A stretch of DNA of 64,000 nt from Sphingobacterium populi. Its GTDB lineage: Bacteria > Bacteroidota > Bacteroidia > Sphingobacteriales > Sphingobacteriaceae. Under the pieces are notes generated by a model. It was not told the origin of the DNA. It made no database searches and worked only from the letters and a program-made list of their open reading frames with translations. Shown piece by piece: positions 9,009 to 18,417 of this stretch. Made by a program: the position numbers and the translations under genes. The stretch lies in the NCBI RefSeq assembly GCF_001586775.1, contig NZ_LQXS01000006.1, positions 1-64,000 on the forward strand. Direction: 5' to 3'. Position 1 is the stretch's first letter. The number at the start of each line of letters is the position of its first letter.

Positions 9009-9536
9009 CTACAGCTCGCGATACAGTGCTACTAATCCTTCTGGTAGGGTTACCTCCAGTAATTTTTCGTCTTTACCGACTTTCACGATCAACTGCTCCG
9101 TAAGTGGAAACAGTAAATCTTTTCCTCCCATATCTACCGTGGCAATATGTTGCTGTGGCAATTCCTGCACTCCGGTAATAATTCCAAGTTTGCCTTCCTG
9201 ATTATCCATCACTTCAAAACCAACAAGATCAGTATATCGAAAATCATCTGGATCGCGCACCGGCATTTTATCTTTTGGTAGATACACCTTCTTACGCACG
9301 AGTGGTTGTGCCTTATCGATATGATCCACATCCTCCAGGTTTAGGTACGCGGTACTATTGCTTTGTACTTTTATTTGATCGACAAAGAAGGGAACTAACT
9401 TTTTGTTGATCTCTACAAAAAGCACATCAAAATCCAATTCTTTATAGTCCTCAAATTCAAAAAAGAATTGCAATTCACCTTTAAGTCCTCGTGTTTTAGA
9501 GATATACCCTATGTAGAAAGATTCATCAATAGTCAT
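9009..9536 (-). CDS. rimM: Ribosome maturation factor RimM
   Basis: 16S rRNA processing and 30S head assembly factor that binds S19, cytosolic. The 175-residue length and layout are normal. The N-terminal beta-barrel starts FYIGYISKTRGLKGELQFFF (the conserved G-x-I-x-K-x-x-G-L-K-G-E pattern). The C-terminal PRC-barrel carries RYTDLVGFEVMDNQEGKLG and KDLLFPLTEQLIVKVGKDE. In most Bacteroidota rimM directly follows rpsP; here rpsP lies 3.2 kb upstream with three unrelated genes between, and rimM appears to have its own promoter whose -7 element is only four bases from the ATG. Confidence 0.95.
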   Translation of the reverse strand: MTIDESFYIGYISKTRGLKGELQFFFEFEDYKELDFDVLFVEINKKLVPFFVDQIKVQSNSTAYLNLEDVDHIDKAQPLVRKKVYLPKDKMPVRDPDDFRYTDLVGFEVMDNQEGKLGIITGVQELPQQHIATVDMGGKDLLFPLTEQLIVKVGKDEKLLEVTLPEGLVALYREL

Positions 9537-9540
9537 AGTA

Positions 9541-9548
9541 CAAAAGTA
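9541..9548 (-). promoter_or_regulatory. Putative rimM -7 element, next to the start codon
   Basis: Minus-strand TACTTTTG matches TAnnTTTG and ends four bases before the rimM ATG, so a transcript would have almost no leader. No clear -33 TTG is visible at 19-21 bases. Confidence 0.45.
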
Positions 9549-9639
9549 CGCAGATGTTTTAAGATATAGTTAGATTAAAGGAAACCTTTCAACAATGTCA
9601 GAAAGAATCATTAATTGATACACAACTGCAGACGACAAT

Positions 9640-10446
9640 CTAAAATCGGTAAGCTATAGATAATCCGGCTCGAAGCGTAGCCCAAGGACTACGTTGCACG
9701 TTAATTGTTAAGCCGTCGCTACTAACTTCAGATGCTATATGAATAGGGATTGTAAAGTCGTGCAGATCCTGCCGAAGATCGGCAAGTCTTTCGCGCAATA
9801 CTTGCTGTTCAAACTCTTCCAGTTGTATATTCCCAACAAAATCTCCCTTTGCACTTCCATATCCCGGACCGATAATTCTACAGTCCAAAAACCATTGGTC
9901 AGCAAGTTTAAAGTTTGCTCCGATAGACACGCCACCCACAAAAGAATCTACTCTACCTGATATCGGAATCACGTCTGACCGCTCATACACCACTTGACCC
10001 ATAAACTCTTGGCTAACTTCGAATGCATAAGGCGTCATAGCGTTATAGGTCGCATACCGAAAATATGGCGCCACATACCAACCTGTAAGGCGCTCGCGAC
10101 TGGAGATATAAAATCGTACTTCGGGAGCCACAGAAAAACCAGAATTCTGAAAATTTCTAATAAGATCTTGAACGGCGCTATCACTAGGTCTTCTAGCTAT
10201 AATAGATCTAAAAGGAAGTCGACTTTTTGGGAAAAATCCGACTTCTACACCGACAGAAATACGGTTTACAACCGAATGTTCATACTCTACTGCAAACTTG
10301 CCAAACGCCAAGGGTAGCGCATTAAGCTTGATAAGATTTTGCGCATCAAAATCATCCTGCTCCTGCGCAATACCAAACGATGGAATCAATGCACTAAATA
10401 ATAATATCCATCGTAAAACATCATCTTTAAATAAAAATAAATTCAA
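9640..10446 (-). CDS. Outer-membrane beta-barrel-like protein, DUF3575-like
   Basis: Unassigned exported protein of 268 residues. A hydrophobic N-terminal segment ending SFGIAQEQD looks like a signal peptide of about 28 residues. The rest alternates polar and hydrophobic residues in short strands, for example LIKLNALPLAFGKFAVEYEH, ISVGVEVGFF, GWYVAPYFRYATYN and VGGVSIGANFKLADQWFLD, and ends in an aromatic Phe (SIAYRF), as expected for an outer-membrane barrel. The start of the mature part recalls DUF3575 proteins; this is a tentative match. It sits between rimM and rpsP on their strand but is read after a divergent gap, so it is probably its own unit. Confidence 0.65.
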   Translation of the reverse strand: MNLFLFKDDVLRWILLFSALIPSFGIAQEQDDFDAQNLIKLNALPLAFGKFAVEYEHSVVNRISVGVEVGFFPKSRLPFRSIIARRPSDSAVQDLIRNFQNSGFSVAPEVRFYISSRERLTGWYVAPYFRYATYNAMTPYAFEVSQEFMGQVVYERSDVIPISGRVDSFVGGVSIGANFKLADQWFLDCRIIGPGYGSAKGDFVGNIQLEEFEQQVLRERLADLRQDLHDFTIPIHIASEVSSDGLTINVQRSPWATLRAGLSIAYRF

Positions 10447-10755
10447 AAAAAATAAAATATTGATTAATTAAATACCTGTGTAAATTTAAGTTAAAATAAA
10501 CAAGCGTCCGATTACTAACTTCAATATGTAACATCGCGCCGCTAATAGTTAGAACTTATGTAAGTCGGTTTCAAATATCACTGCAAATTGATATGTCATA
10601 ATATCTTTGAAATTGAAAATTCCTAACTACACCTATCTTACCTTAACAAAATGACTTACAAGCTGACTATAAATATCTTCATAATTTTTTTTTATATATT
10701 TAAGCGCAGCCATTCACATTCACTCGGCATATAACACACTACCCAATAACTCATT
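10447..10755. other. AT-rich divergent intergenic region
   Basis: This 309-base stretch separates the barrel gene (minus) from a lipoprotein gene (plus). I see no convincing reading frame. A TATCTTTG at 10602-10609 matches the -7 consensus for rightward transcription, but no TTG sits at the right distance and the leader would be about 140 bases. No strong hairpin is seen. Confidence 0.5.
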
Positions 10756-11736
10756 ATGAATCTACAGCATTTTAGACACACCTTATTCCTATTCATTCTT
10801 GCCAGTATTACGCTCTTGGCCTGCCAGAAGCAAACTCCAAAGCTTGAGATAGTGCCGGAAAACTATAAGAACTTCTCCATCAGCAGCGGCCTGGCTACAC
10901 ATATCAAAATATCTGGCGAGCCTTGGGTTGTAGATTATGTGAAGCTCGAAGACACACAATCAGATGTAGTGGATAGTAATGGTCAAGCCTTGAGATTAGA
11001 CGGTTTGGACACGATATACGCTGCCAACGGTTGGTTGAGCATGGCCAAATCAGATAATGGTGCTGCATTATTTCTAAGATTAAAAGAAAATTTTGAGCAG
11101 ACACCCAGAACGGTTCGTATTGGCTTAGATGCTAACGGGCAAAAAGAGGAATTAAAGATCACACAACATCGAGCATCGCGTTACCGAATTGTAGGTAAAA
11201 AGATTAAAGAGCTCACAAATCTGCGAAAGGAGTATACAAGTGATCATGAGTGCTCCCCATTACAACTTATCAACGGCTCATCAGAAGTGAAGAGCATGGC
11301 GACAGAGCAAATATTTCAAAATGTAAAGCACTCATCGACATTTGAAAGCGAAGATTACGGTGCTTTTGCATGGCTTGGAAGCGAGCAAGATTCTATGCTA
11401 TTTATGGAAGAGTTAGCAGTTGAAGGCGGCAGCCGATGGTCGCCACCAGTAAAATACAAAGAAGGCACTACGCAAACATCCTATCTGGATGAGAATGGCT
11501 CGCGCACGCATTTTGATGTCGATCCGTACAGAAAGCTGCAACTAAGCGGCAAGATGACGTATGTAGAACGCACGTGCGAATACATATTTACTATCCAAAA
11601 TGAAGATTCTAATGATCGTTTTGATATATCTGGAGTTTGGAAACAAATATTACCGATCCATACCACTATTATCATTGAATCCAATACGCCGATAGTGAGT
11701 ATAGCCGAATCAAATAATGTCGATCATACGGACTAA
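10756..11736 (+). CDS. Unrecognised lipoprotein
   Basis: A 326-residue protein that I cannot assign. Residues 1-23 form a lipoprotein signal peptide with lipobox LLAC (Cys at about residue 23), so the protein should be membrane-anchored. Residues about 30-145 read as beta-rich sequence with a pattern somewhat like bacterial Ig-like/BACON modules (NGWLSMAKSDNGAALFLRLK, then RTVRIGLDANGQKEELKITQ), which is only a suggestion. The second half (YGAFAWLGSEQDSMLFMEEL, VKYKEGTTQTSYLDENGSR) has no motif I know. The esterase gene downstream begins about 50 bases after this stop, so the two may be co-transcribed. Confidence 0.7.
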   Translation: MNLQHFRHTLFLFILASITLLACQKQTPKLEIVPENYKNFSISSGLATHIKISGEPWVVDYVKLEDTQSDVVDSNGQALRLDGLDTIYAANGWLSMAKSDNGAALFLRLKENFEQTPRTVRIGLDANGQKEELKITQHRASRYRIVGKKIKELTNLRKEYTSDHECSPLQLINGSSEVKSMATEQIFQNVKHSSTFESEDYGAFAWLGSEQDSMLFMEELAVEGGSRWSPPVKYKEGTTQTSYLDENGSRTHFDVDPYRKLQLSGKMTYVERTCEYIFTIQNEDSNDRFDISGVWKQILPIHTTIIIESNTPIVSIAESNNVDHTD

Positions 11737-11788
11737 GAAGCCAGCACAAAATTTGCTATATTTACAGATACCACAATCTATTTTAGCC

Positions 11789-12655
11789 ATGAAATATAAC
11801 CTATTATTGCTGCTTCTTTTTAATGTCGCAATTGGTGCTCGCGCCCAAAATCAGGAAGCAAAAAGTACAGTAGAAACTAAAACGATCCATAGCAAAATTT
11901 TGAACGCAGACCGGGCGTACACCATTTACTTGCCCAAAGATTATGTGCATAATCCTCAGAAAAAATACCCTATTCTGTATATCTTACACGGACTATCTGG
12001 AGTAAACACCACGTGGTTCGAAAAATATGATGTACGTGAAGTACAAGATCAACTCGCAGCTAGTGGCGAATCAGTAGACATGATTATTGTAAGTCCTAAT
12101 GCAGGTGGCGACCCTAAAACAGAGTGGAATGGCTATTTTGATATGCCAGGGTGGAATTACGAACAATTCTTTTACAAAGAATTTGTACCGCATATAGAAA
12201 GCACTTACCGCGTAATTGGCGACAAACAGAACAGAGCAATTGCTGGATTATCGATGGGCGGCGGTGGCAGTACCAGCTACGGGCAACGTCATGCAGATAT
12301 GTATAGCTCCGTTTATGCGATGAGTGCATTAATGTCTATGCCAGATAATTCAACTCCTCCCAAAGAGGAAAACAAGTTCACCTTGCTGTCACAGTCGGTA
12401 ATCGAAAACAGTTGTGTAGATTATGTAATCAATGCTACAGAAAAACAAAAAGAAGAATTGAGGACTGTTAAGTGGTTTGTTGATTGTGGCGATGATGATT
12501 TTCTATTGGATACTAACATCGATTTTTTTCGTGCCATGCGAAAGGCAAATATCCCTGTTGAATTCCGAATAAGAGATGGTGCTCACGATGCGCTTTATTG
12601 GCATTCTGCATTATATTACTGCCTACCATTTGTATCTCGCAACTTTAAACAATAG
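11789..12655 (+). CDS. Exported esterase D-like alpha/beta hydrolase
   Basis: Secreted serine esterase of the esterase D/feruloyl-esterase-like family, 288 residues from the ATG at 11789. That start gives a clean signal peptide (MKYNLLLLLLFNVAIGARAQ); the frame opens 24 codons earlier inside the upstream gene. Core motifs are YPILYILHGLSG (oxyanion region), nucleophile elbow AGLSMGGGGS with the catalytic Ser, an acid in WFVDCGDDDF, and a late His in RDGAHDALYWHSALYY. Relatives deacetylate or deferuloylate plant polysaccharides or hydrolyse small esters; substrate is unknown here. It follows the unrecognised lipoprotein and converges on rpsP. Confidence 0.85.
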   Translation: MKYNLLLLLLFNVAIGARAQNQEAKSTVETKTIHSKILNADRAYTIYLPKDYVHNPQKKYPILYILHGLSGVNTTWFEKYDVREVQDQLAASGESVDMIIVSPNAGGDPKTEWNGYFDMPGWNYEQFFYKEFVPHIESTYRVIGDKQNRAIAGLSMGGGGSTSYGQRHADMYSSVYAMSALMSMPDNSTPPKEENKFTLLSQSVIENSCVDYVINATEKQKEELRTVKWFVDCGDDDFLLDTNIDFFRAMRKANIPVEFRIRDGAHDALYWHSALYYCLPFVSRNFKQ

Positions 12656-12710
12656 AAATCAAAAACGCTACACGGAAAACCTGTCAAAAACGTACATCTT
12701 AGTCACAAAA

Positions 12711-12740
12711 AAAAGCCGATCCTTTACGGGATCGGCTTTT
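12711..12740. terminator. Bidirectional terminator, esterase / rpsP
   Basis: AAAAGCCGATCC (12711-12722) pairs with GGATCGGCTTTT (12729-12740) around a six-base loop, with an A-tract on the left and T-tract on the right. It can serve both convergent genes. It also means the rpsP transcript probably ends here and does not reach rimM. Confidence 0.88.
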
Positions 12741-12762
12741 CTGAATACATTAGAAATTGAAA

Positions 12763-13302
12763 TTATCCTTCAGTCTCTTCTGTGTTTTCTTCTGTACCTT
12801 CAGCTGCTTCAACTTCCTCTTCTGCAGGAGCTTCTTCAGCTACAGGTGCATTTTTAGCTGCGATAGCCGCTGCTTTTTCTTCTTTTTTCTTCGCTTCTGC
12901 TGCTAGAGCCGCTTTCTTAGTTTCATCTTTAGATGAAGCCAATGTAGACTTTTTGCCTTCGATACGAGATTCTTTACCTTCAGACCAAGTAGCGAAAAGT
13001 TCTTCTGCTTTAGCTTCGTCAAAAGCACCTTTTTTCACACCACCTTGCAAGTGTTTTTTATACAAAACACCTTTGTAAGAAAGGATAGCACGAGCTGTAT
13101 CTGTAGGTTGTGCACCTTTATTGATCCAATCCAATGACTTTTCGAAATCTAATACGATAGTCGCTGGGTTAGTGTTAGGGTTGTACGAACCAATACGCTC
13201 GATGAATTTACCATCACGTGGAGCACGAGAGTCTGCCACTACTACATAGTAAAAAGGTTTTCCTTTTTTACCGTGTCTTTGCAATCTGATTTTAGTTGCC
13301 AT
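12763..13302 (-). CDS. rpsP: 30S ribosomal protein S16 with long charged C-terminal tail
   Basis: Primary 16S-binding ribosomal protein. Residues 1-80 are canonical S16 ([58 protein letters not shown]). Total length is 179 residues, about twice the E. coli protein. The extra part is a Lys/Ala/Glu-rich helix-like region ([13 protein letters not shown]) and a strongly acidic Ala/Glu end. Such tails occur in S16 of Bacteroidota. In most relatives rimM follows; here a terminator and three envelope genes come between. A strong promoter lies just upstream. Confidence 0.96.
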   Translation of the reverse strand: MATKIRLQRHGKKGKPFYYVVVADSRAPRDGKFIERIGSYNPNTNPATIVLDFEKSLDWINKGAQPTDTARAILSYKGVLYKKHLQGGVKKGAFDEAKAEELFATWSEGKESRIEGKKSTLASSKDETKKAALAAEAKKKEEKAAAIAAKNAPVAEEAPAEEEVEAAEGTEENTEETEG

Positions 13303-13360
13303 TTTCTTTTAATTATTTATGTATTCAACATATCCCCCGAGCTTATCACAAGAGGGGACG

Positions 13361-13392
13361 CAAAGGTAACTATTTGATTGGTAAAGACAAAA
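13361..13392 (-). promoter_or_regulatory. rpsP promoter, consensus Bacteroidota type
   Basis: Minus strand TTTTG (complement of 13388-13392), exactly 19 bases, TACCTTTG (complement of 13361-13368). This is a near-perfect match to TTTG-N19-TAnnTTTG and is about 60 bases before the rpsP ATG. It is the clearest promoter in the window. Confidence 0.85.
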
Positions 13393-13580
13393 TGATTTTT
13401 AACATCCTTAAATCAGCTTGCTCCAACATAATTCGTCGCATTACTGCCTGATTCGCACATTATTAAAATGTTCTTGGCATTTATTTTCCAAAACATCGGT
13501 CAAGGCTATAAATAGCATATTACAAATGAAATAAATATTTATTTTTACAGCATCAACAAAAACCAACCAAATAATCTACC

Positions 13581-14855
13581 ATGCAATTAATCAAAACAAT
13601 GACCTACTTGTCTTTGGCATCATCGCTCCTACTGTTTAGCTGTAGTCAGCGAGCCGTCCAAGGACTTGCTTCATCCGACGTGCAATCAAAGCTAAATGGT
13701 TTTGCCAACGCTACCTCAAAAGGATTGAGCCGCGAAGAAGCAAAAGCGCTACAAATCGCCTCAGATAGTATCGTGCGCGCCCAGCTTACTAATGAGCTTC
13801 AATCTCCATGGCAGGATAGAAAGTTCACCGCAGGGGATAAGATAATGCCATTTGCAACAGAAACCTACGGTGATAAGCCTGCGGATGGCCGTAGCTTGTA
13901 CATCTCTCTGCATGGCGGTGGCAACGCACCTGCGGAAGTAAATGATGGACAATGGAAAAACCAAATCAGGATGACAAGTGACCAACCGAAGATGTATAAC
14001 ATTCCAGAAGGTGTGGTGATTGTACCGCGTGCACCCGTCAACGACTGGAATATGTGGTTTCAACAGGAGATGGATGATTTATTAAAGAAGAGCATTCAGG
14101 CCGCCGTATTATTCGCCGACGTAAACCCCAACAAAGTATATATTATGGGTTATTCCGCCGGAGGCGATGGCGTTTATCGTTTGGCTTCGCGCATGGCAGA
14201 TTACTGGGCAGCAGCCAGCATGAGCGCCGGACATCCAGGCGAGATCACGCCACTCAACTTAAACAACATCGGATTTGCACTCAATATGGGTGGTCGCGAT
14301 ACGCCTTTTAATCGCGCTGGACTGGCTGCGGAGTGGAAAATACGATTGTATGAACTCGCAAAAGAACATCCCGGACAATACATTCATCAAGTAAATATAT
14401 TTGACGATCTACCACACTGGATGAATATGCAAGACAAGATCGCCATCCCATTTATGGCTAATTTCGTTCGCAACCCTTATCCAAATGAAATTGTATGGGT
14501 ACAGAATGCGGTACATCCGCACAACAGGTTCTATTGGATCGGCATCTCCGATGAAGATACGATTAAACCTGGCGTTGCCGACAAGGAAGATCAAGCGATC
14601 CGTATCCGGAAAGAGGGAAATCATATTCAGATTATCCAGAATTACGCGGATAATCTCTCAATCTACCTCAATGACGAAGTTGTTAATCTGGACGAAGAGG
14701 TTACCATAAGCTACCAAGGCACTACTTTATTTAAAGGGAAAGTGAATCGCAAGCAATCCATCATCGAAGAAACAGCAAAAGACCGCCAGGATTCGGCTTA
14801 CATTTTTAGCGCAAAACTCACTGTTTTGAATAACGCAACCGTGGAAGTGCAGTAG
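13581..14855 (+). CDS. Lipoprotein alpha/beta-hydrolase, PHB-depolymerase-like
   Basis: Putative membrane-anchored or exported serine hydrolase of 424 residues. The N-terminus has a lipobox-like LLLFSCSQ (Cys about residue 21). Hydrolase features are SLYISLHGGGNAP (oxyanion loop), VIVPRAPVNDWNMWF, the nucleophile elbow MGYSAGGDGVYRLASR, and a probable catalytic His in FDDLPHWMNMQDKIA. A C-terminal beta-rich extension of about 130 residues (from about NPYPNEIVWVQNAVHPHNRF) resembles the tail found on related peptidase/depolymerase-like hydrolases. The substrate is not evident; PHB depolymerase is a similarity label, not a claim. It stands alone, before the helicase-nuclease genes. Confidence 0.8.
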   Translation: MQLIKTMTYLSLASSLLLFSCSQRAVQGLASSDVQSKLNGFANATSKGLSREEAKALQIASDSIVRAQLTNELQSPWQDRKFTAGDKIMPFATETYGDKPADGRSLYISLHGGGNAPAEVNDGQWKNQIRMTSDQPKMYNIPEGVVIVPRAPVNDWNMWFQQEMDDLLKKSIQAAVLFADVNPNKVYIMGYSAGGDGVYRLASRMADYWAAASMSAGHPGEITPLNLNNIGFALNMGGRDTPFNRAGLAAEWKIRLYELAKEHPGQYIHQVNIFDDLPHWMNMQDKIAIPFMANFVRNPYPNEIVWVQNAVHPHNRFYWIGISDEDTIKPGVADKEDQAIRIRKEGNHIQIIQNYADNLSIYLNDEVVNLDEEVTISYQGTTLFKGKVNRKQSIIEETAKDRQDSAYIFSAKLTVLNNATVEVQ

Positions 14856-14872
14856 TACATCCATTTTACATG

Positions 14873-14902
14873 ATTATGGGGCGGGATAAACCGCCCCATA
14901 AT
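14873..14902 (+). terminator. GC-rich hairpin after the hydrolase gene
   Basis: ATTATGGGGCGG and its complement CCGCCCCATAAT form a 12-bp stem with a six-base loop, 18 bases after the stop. The downstream tract ATTATTATC is only weakly U-rich, so it may be a terminator or an mRNA-stabilising hairpin. Confidence 0.65.
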
Positions 14903-15020
14903 TATTATCTACTGCTGCTGCTAGCGCATTTCGCAGCAGCACGAAATAACCGTTCGCTAAAGCTTAGAATCGCAGTATTACCTTTTTCCAAATGCAAGCA
15001 GTAGTTGTTACCTTCACGGT

Positions 15021-18000
15021 ATGAAGACGGTTCCTCCATTAAAGATTCTGAAAGCATCCGCCGGCTCTGGCAAGACGTTTAGCCTTACTATCCATTACCT
15101 CACGCTGCTATTACACAACGAGAATAGCTATCGGGAGATTTTGGCCGTTACGTTTACCAATAAAGCCACGGCAGAGATGAAAGAGCGCATTCTTTCCGTG
15201 CTGCAAGGATTGGCCGAAGGCCATCAAGATCGTAAAATAGCCGACTTTAGGAACATCCTGCTAGCGCAATCGCCCGAATGGACGGAAGCGCTGATCCAAG
15301 AAAAAGCACATCGTGTATATCGTAGGATATTGCATGATTACAGCCATTTTACCGTGAGTACCATTGATGGATTTTCCCAAAAAGTAATCCGCAGTTTCAC
15401 CTACGAACTGCATCTGGATGCTGGTTACAAAGTGGAAATGAATATTAATAAGGTGAAGGCCGAACTCACCGTGATGCTCAATCAATTGTTAGATGATCGT
15501 CCCGATTTACTGGAATGGATCATCGAATACGCCGAGAAAAAGATCGCTAATAACGAAAACTGGAATTACCGCCAGCAACTTTTATCCTTGGCTGGATTGA
15601 TTTTTTCGGAAAACTTCCAAGAGTTTGACGCCCACATCTTGCAAAACGATGCGCGCCAAGTCTTCGAAAACCTCAATCAGGAAAGCGCCACCATGACCAA
15701 AGGCTATACCGACGCCTTTGCCGAAGCCATCCGCCACTTTCAAGATATATATATCGCTTCTGGAATACAAAGTGATGAATTGAAAGGGAAGTCGCGCAAT
15801 CCCCTATTTGCCGCCAGCAAACTGCGCCCGCAAGTCAATAAGCTGTCAGCTAGCGACCTTAAAAAAACCATCGAGCGATACACCAAGCTGATCAATAACG
15901 AAGATGCTTTCACCGACCAACAAAAGCAAGTACGTTATGACCTAATGGCGCAATTCAATCCCGTCCTACAGAACATGGCTGAACTGGAAAAGCTCTTCCC
16001 AACTTTCGTGGCGTATCAATCGGTGCAGGCCAACTTATATTTCTTGCGCTTGCTCAAAGAAATGAGTGATCTATTGGCGCGCTGGCGCAAAGAAAACAGC
16101 GCACAGCTTATCTCCGATTCGCAATTATTGCTTAGCAAGCTCGGATTGGATGCGCACAACGATCCGACTTTTATTTGGGAGAAGATTGGGAGTCGTTTTC
16201 GGTATTTTCTGTTTGATGAATTTCAAGATACCTCCCGCACGCAGTGGAAAAACTACAGCCCTTTGCTCATCAACGCGTTGGGAAATGCCGATCGACAGCT
16301 GAGCGAACACCTCGTGGTGGGCGATGTGAAGCAAAGCATTTATCGCTGGCGCAATGGCGACTGGCGCATTTTGCTGCAGCAAGTGGAAGAACAAGTTGGA
16401 GCAGCATTTCACTTGACGGAGCAGGACAAACCGAGCTTTATCGCTAACGAAACGCTGGACGTGAACTACCGCAGCTTGCCCAACATTATCCAATTCAACA
16501 ATTACATCTACGCAGGATTACCTACGCATCTGCAACAAGTACTCAATGCACAGGTGCAAGAAGCTTTAATCGAAGAAGATTTATGCTGGTGGCATCAATC
16601 TGGCAATGACCAGATGTTGATCAAAGCGTACGAAAACAGTCATCAAGACGTTCCTGCTGGAAAACAAGGTTCTGATAAGCCGCAAGGCGAAATTGATCTG
16701 GTCTATTTGCCCGTCACAGACGGCCGATACCGCAGCAACCGCGTGGCGGCTGATGCAACACAAAAATTATGTGAGCAGATCGGCGAATGGATTTCTTCGG
16801 GCAAATACCGACCCAATCAGATCGGTATTTTGGTACGCAGAAATAAAGAAGCACAAGATGTGATCCAAGCCCTGATGGCTTATAAGCAAAACACCAATTT
16901 ATCCTTTGAGGTGATTTCTGGCGATGCACTTAGCTTGCAGGCCAACGATGCGATTCAGCTTTTCATCGAAACGCTGCGCGCCTTAGTCTATAATTCTGCC
17001 AAACACACCGTACACAAAGCCAACATGGCTTATCTCTACCAAATCCTGCAACGCCAAGAAGCATTCGATCAAGATCAATGGTTATTATTTCGGGAGAATG
17101 ACATACAGCGTTTAAACGCGATCTTACCATCTAAGTTGATCGAGTTTTGGGATCAATGGCCGAAGCTGCCTTTGGTACAACTCATCGAGCGATTGATCGA
17201 AATTTTTGGCTTTACCGAGCCGGACAATCTGCATATCCCGTATTTATTGGCTTTCAAAGATTTGGTTGCTGGATTTTCGGCCAATGGCGAGCGCGGCATT
17301 CATCAATTTCTGACATATTGGGAAGAAGATGGCCATCGCGCCGTACTGCCTTCTGGTGGCAAGATCGATGCGATCGAAGTGACCACGGTGCACAAATCGA
17401 AAGGACTGGCTTACGATGTGGTCATGTTGCCATTTGCCGCTTGGAAACTCGACGGCATGGCGTTAGGCGATTTTTGGATCGATGCCGACGGCACGCCATT
17501 CGAAGCATTGGGCAAAATTCCGTTAAAATATACCTCAAGTTTAGGGCAGTCACTCTTCTACAAGCAATACTTCGAAGAATGCTATTCAATTACATGGACG
17601 CGCTGAACACCTGCTATGTCGCCACCACACGCGCCATCAAGCATCTGTACATCACCGCGCCATTTTTCAAGGAGACGGTCGACAAAAAGACGGGCGAGAT
17701 CAGCGGATTAGAAATTAAAGATGAATACATCAGCGACGCGCTGTACCAAGTATTGGATACCACTACTAGCCCATTTCCAGTAGCAGACGCGGAACTAAAG
17801 ATTCATGATCCGATCGTCCCTAAAGCAACTGAAGCTCCTATTTCTACAGAAAGCAATAGCATCAGCATTTCCCAATATCCAATTTCCGCAGAACTAGATC
17901 AAGCCTGGAGCAAATCCAACCGCCGATCATTAGCTACGCTACCACAAGTGGAAAAAGCAGCACAATATGGCATTATGGCACATGAGATTCTATCTGAAGT

Positions 18001-18382
18001 AGCGAGCGAAGCAGAGATAGAATCTCGAATCGCTCAATATATTGAAGAGGGATTATTAGCCAAAAACGATACGGAAGAATTGCGCAAGCACATTTATCAA
18101 GTTTGGCATCATCCGCGCATCAGCGAATGGCTCACACAGGATTACAAAATCTGGAATGAGTCGAGCATAATCACCAAAGAAGGAGAAACGATTCGTCCGG
18201 ACAAGGTATTTACCAATGCTACAGATACGATCGTGCTCGATTTTAAGTTTACGCAAGGCGACTATGTCGGCCATCAAGCGCAGGTAGACAAATACATGCA
18301 AGCGCTGCGCAATTTGGGTTATCAAAACGTGAAAGGCTTTTTGTATTACGCCATTTCTAATCAATTACAGGAGGTCGTATAG
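15021..18382 (+). CDS. AddA/RecB-like UvrD helicase with C-terminal nuclease (one-base frameshift)
   Basis: Subunit of an AddAB/RecBC-type helicase-nuclease for double-strand-break repair. Motifs in order: Walker A ASAGSGKT near residue 12, LAVTFTNKATAEMKER, Walker B-like FLFDEFQDTS near 398, VVGDVKQSIYRWRNGDW near 435, and VTTVHKSKGLAYDVVMLP near 790. The frame then breaks: YKQYFEE is followed by an early stop at 17606, while the next frame continues LFNYMDALNTCYVATTRA. One A missing after GAAGAA (AA at 17578-17579) explains it, restoring FEEMLFNYMDALN and a 1120-residue protein. The C-terminus has a PD-(D/E)XK nuclease core (RPDKVF, then IVLDFKFTQGDYVGHQAQV). It lies directly before the AddB-like gene, the two forming an operon. 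Confidence 0.88.
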
Positions 18383-18417
18383 CGATGCCACGCCACACAT
18401 TAAAAGCAGACAATCTC

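Noticed and set aside
13581..14855. Polyhydroxybutyrate metabolism gene
   Set aside because: Only the hydrolase fold is shared with PHB depolymerase; no PHB synthesis or granule gene is nearby.
17147..17570. N-terminal extension of the second AddA-frame segment as a separate gene
   Set aside because: Before about 17580 that frame is the shadow of the first helicase frame; only the part after it matches the family.
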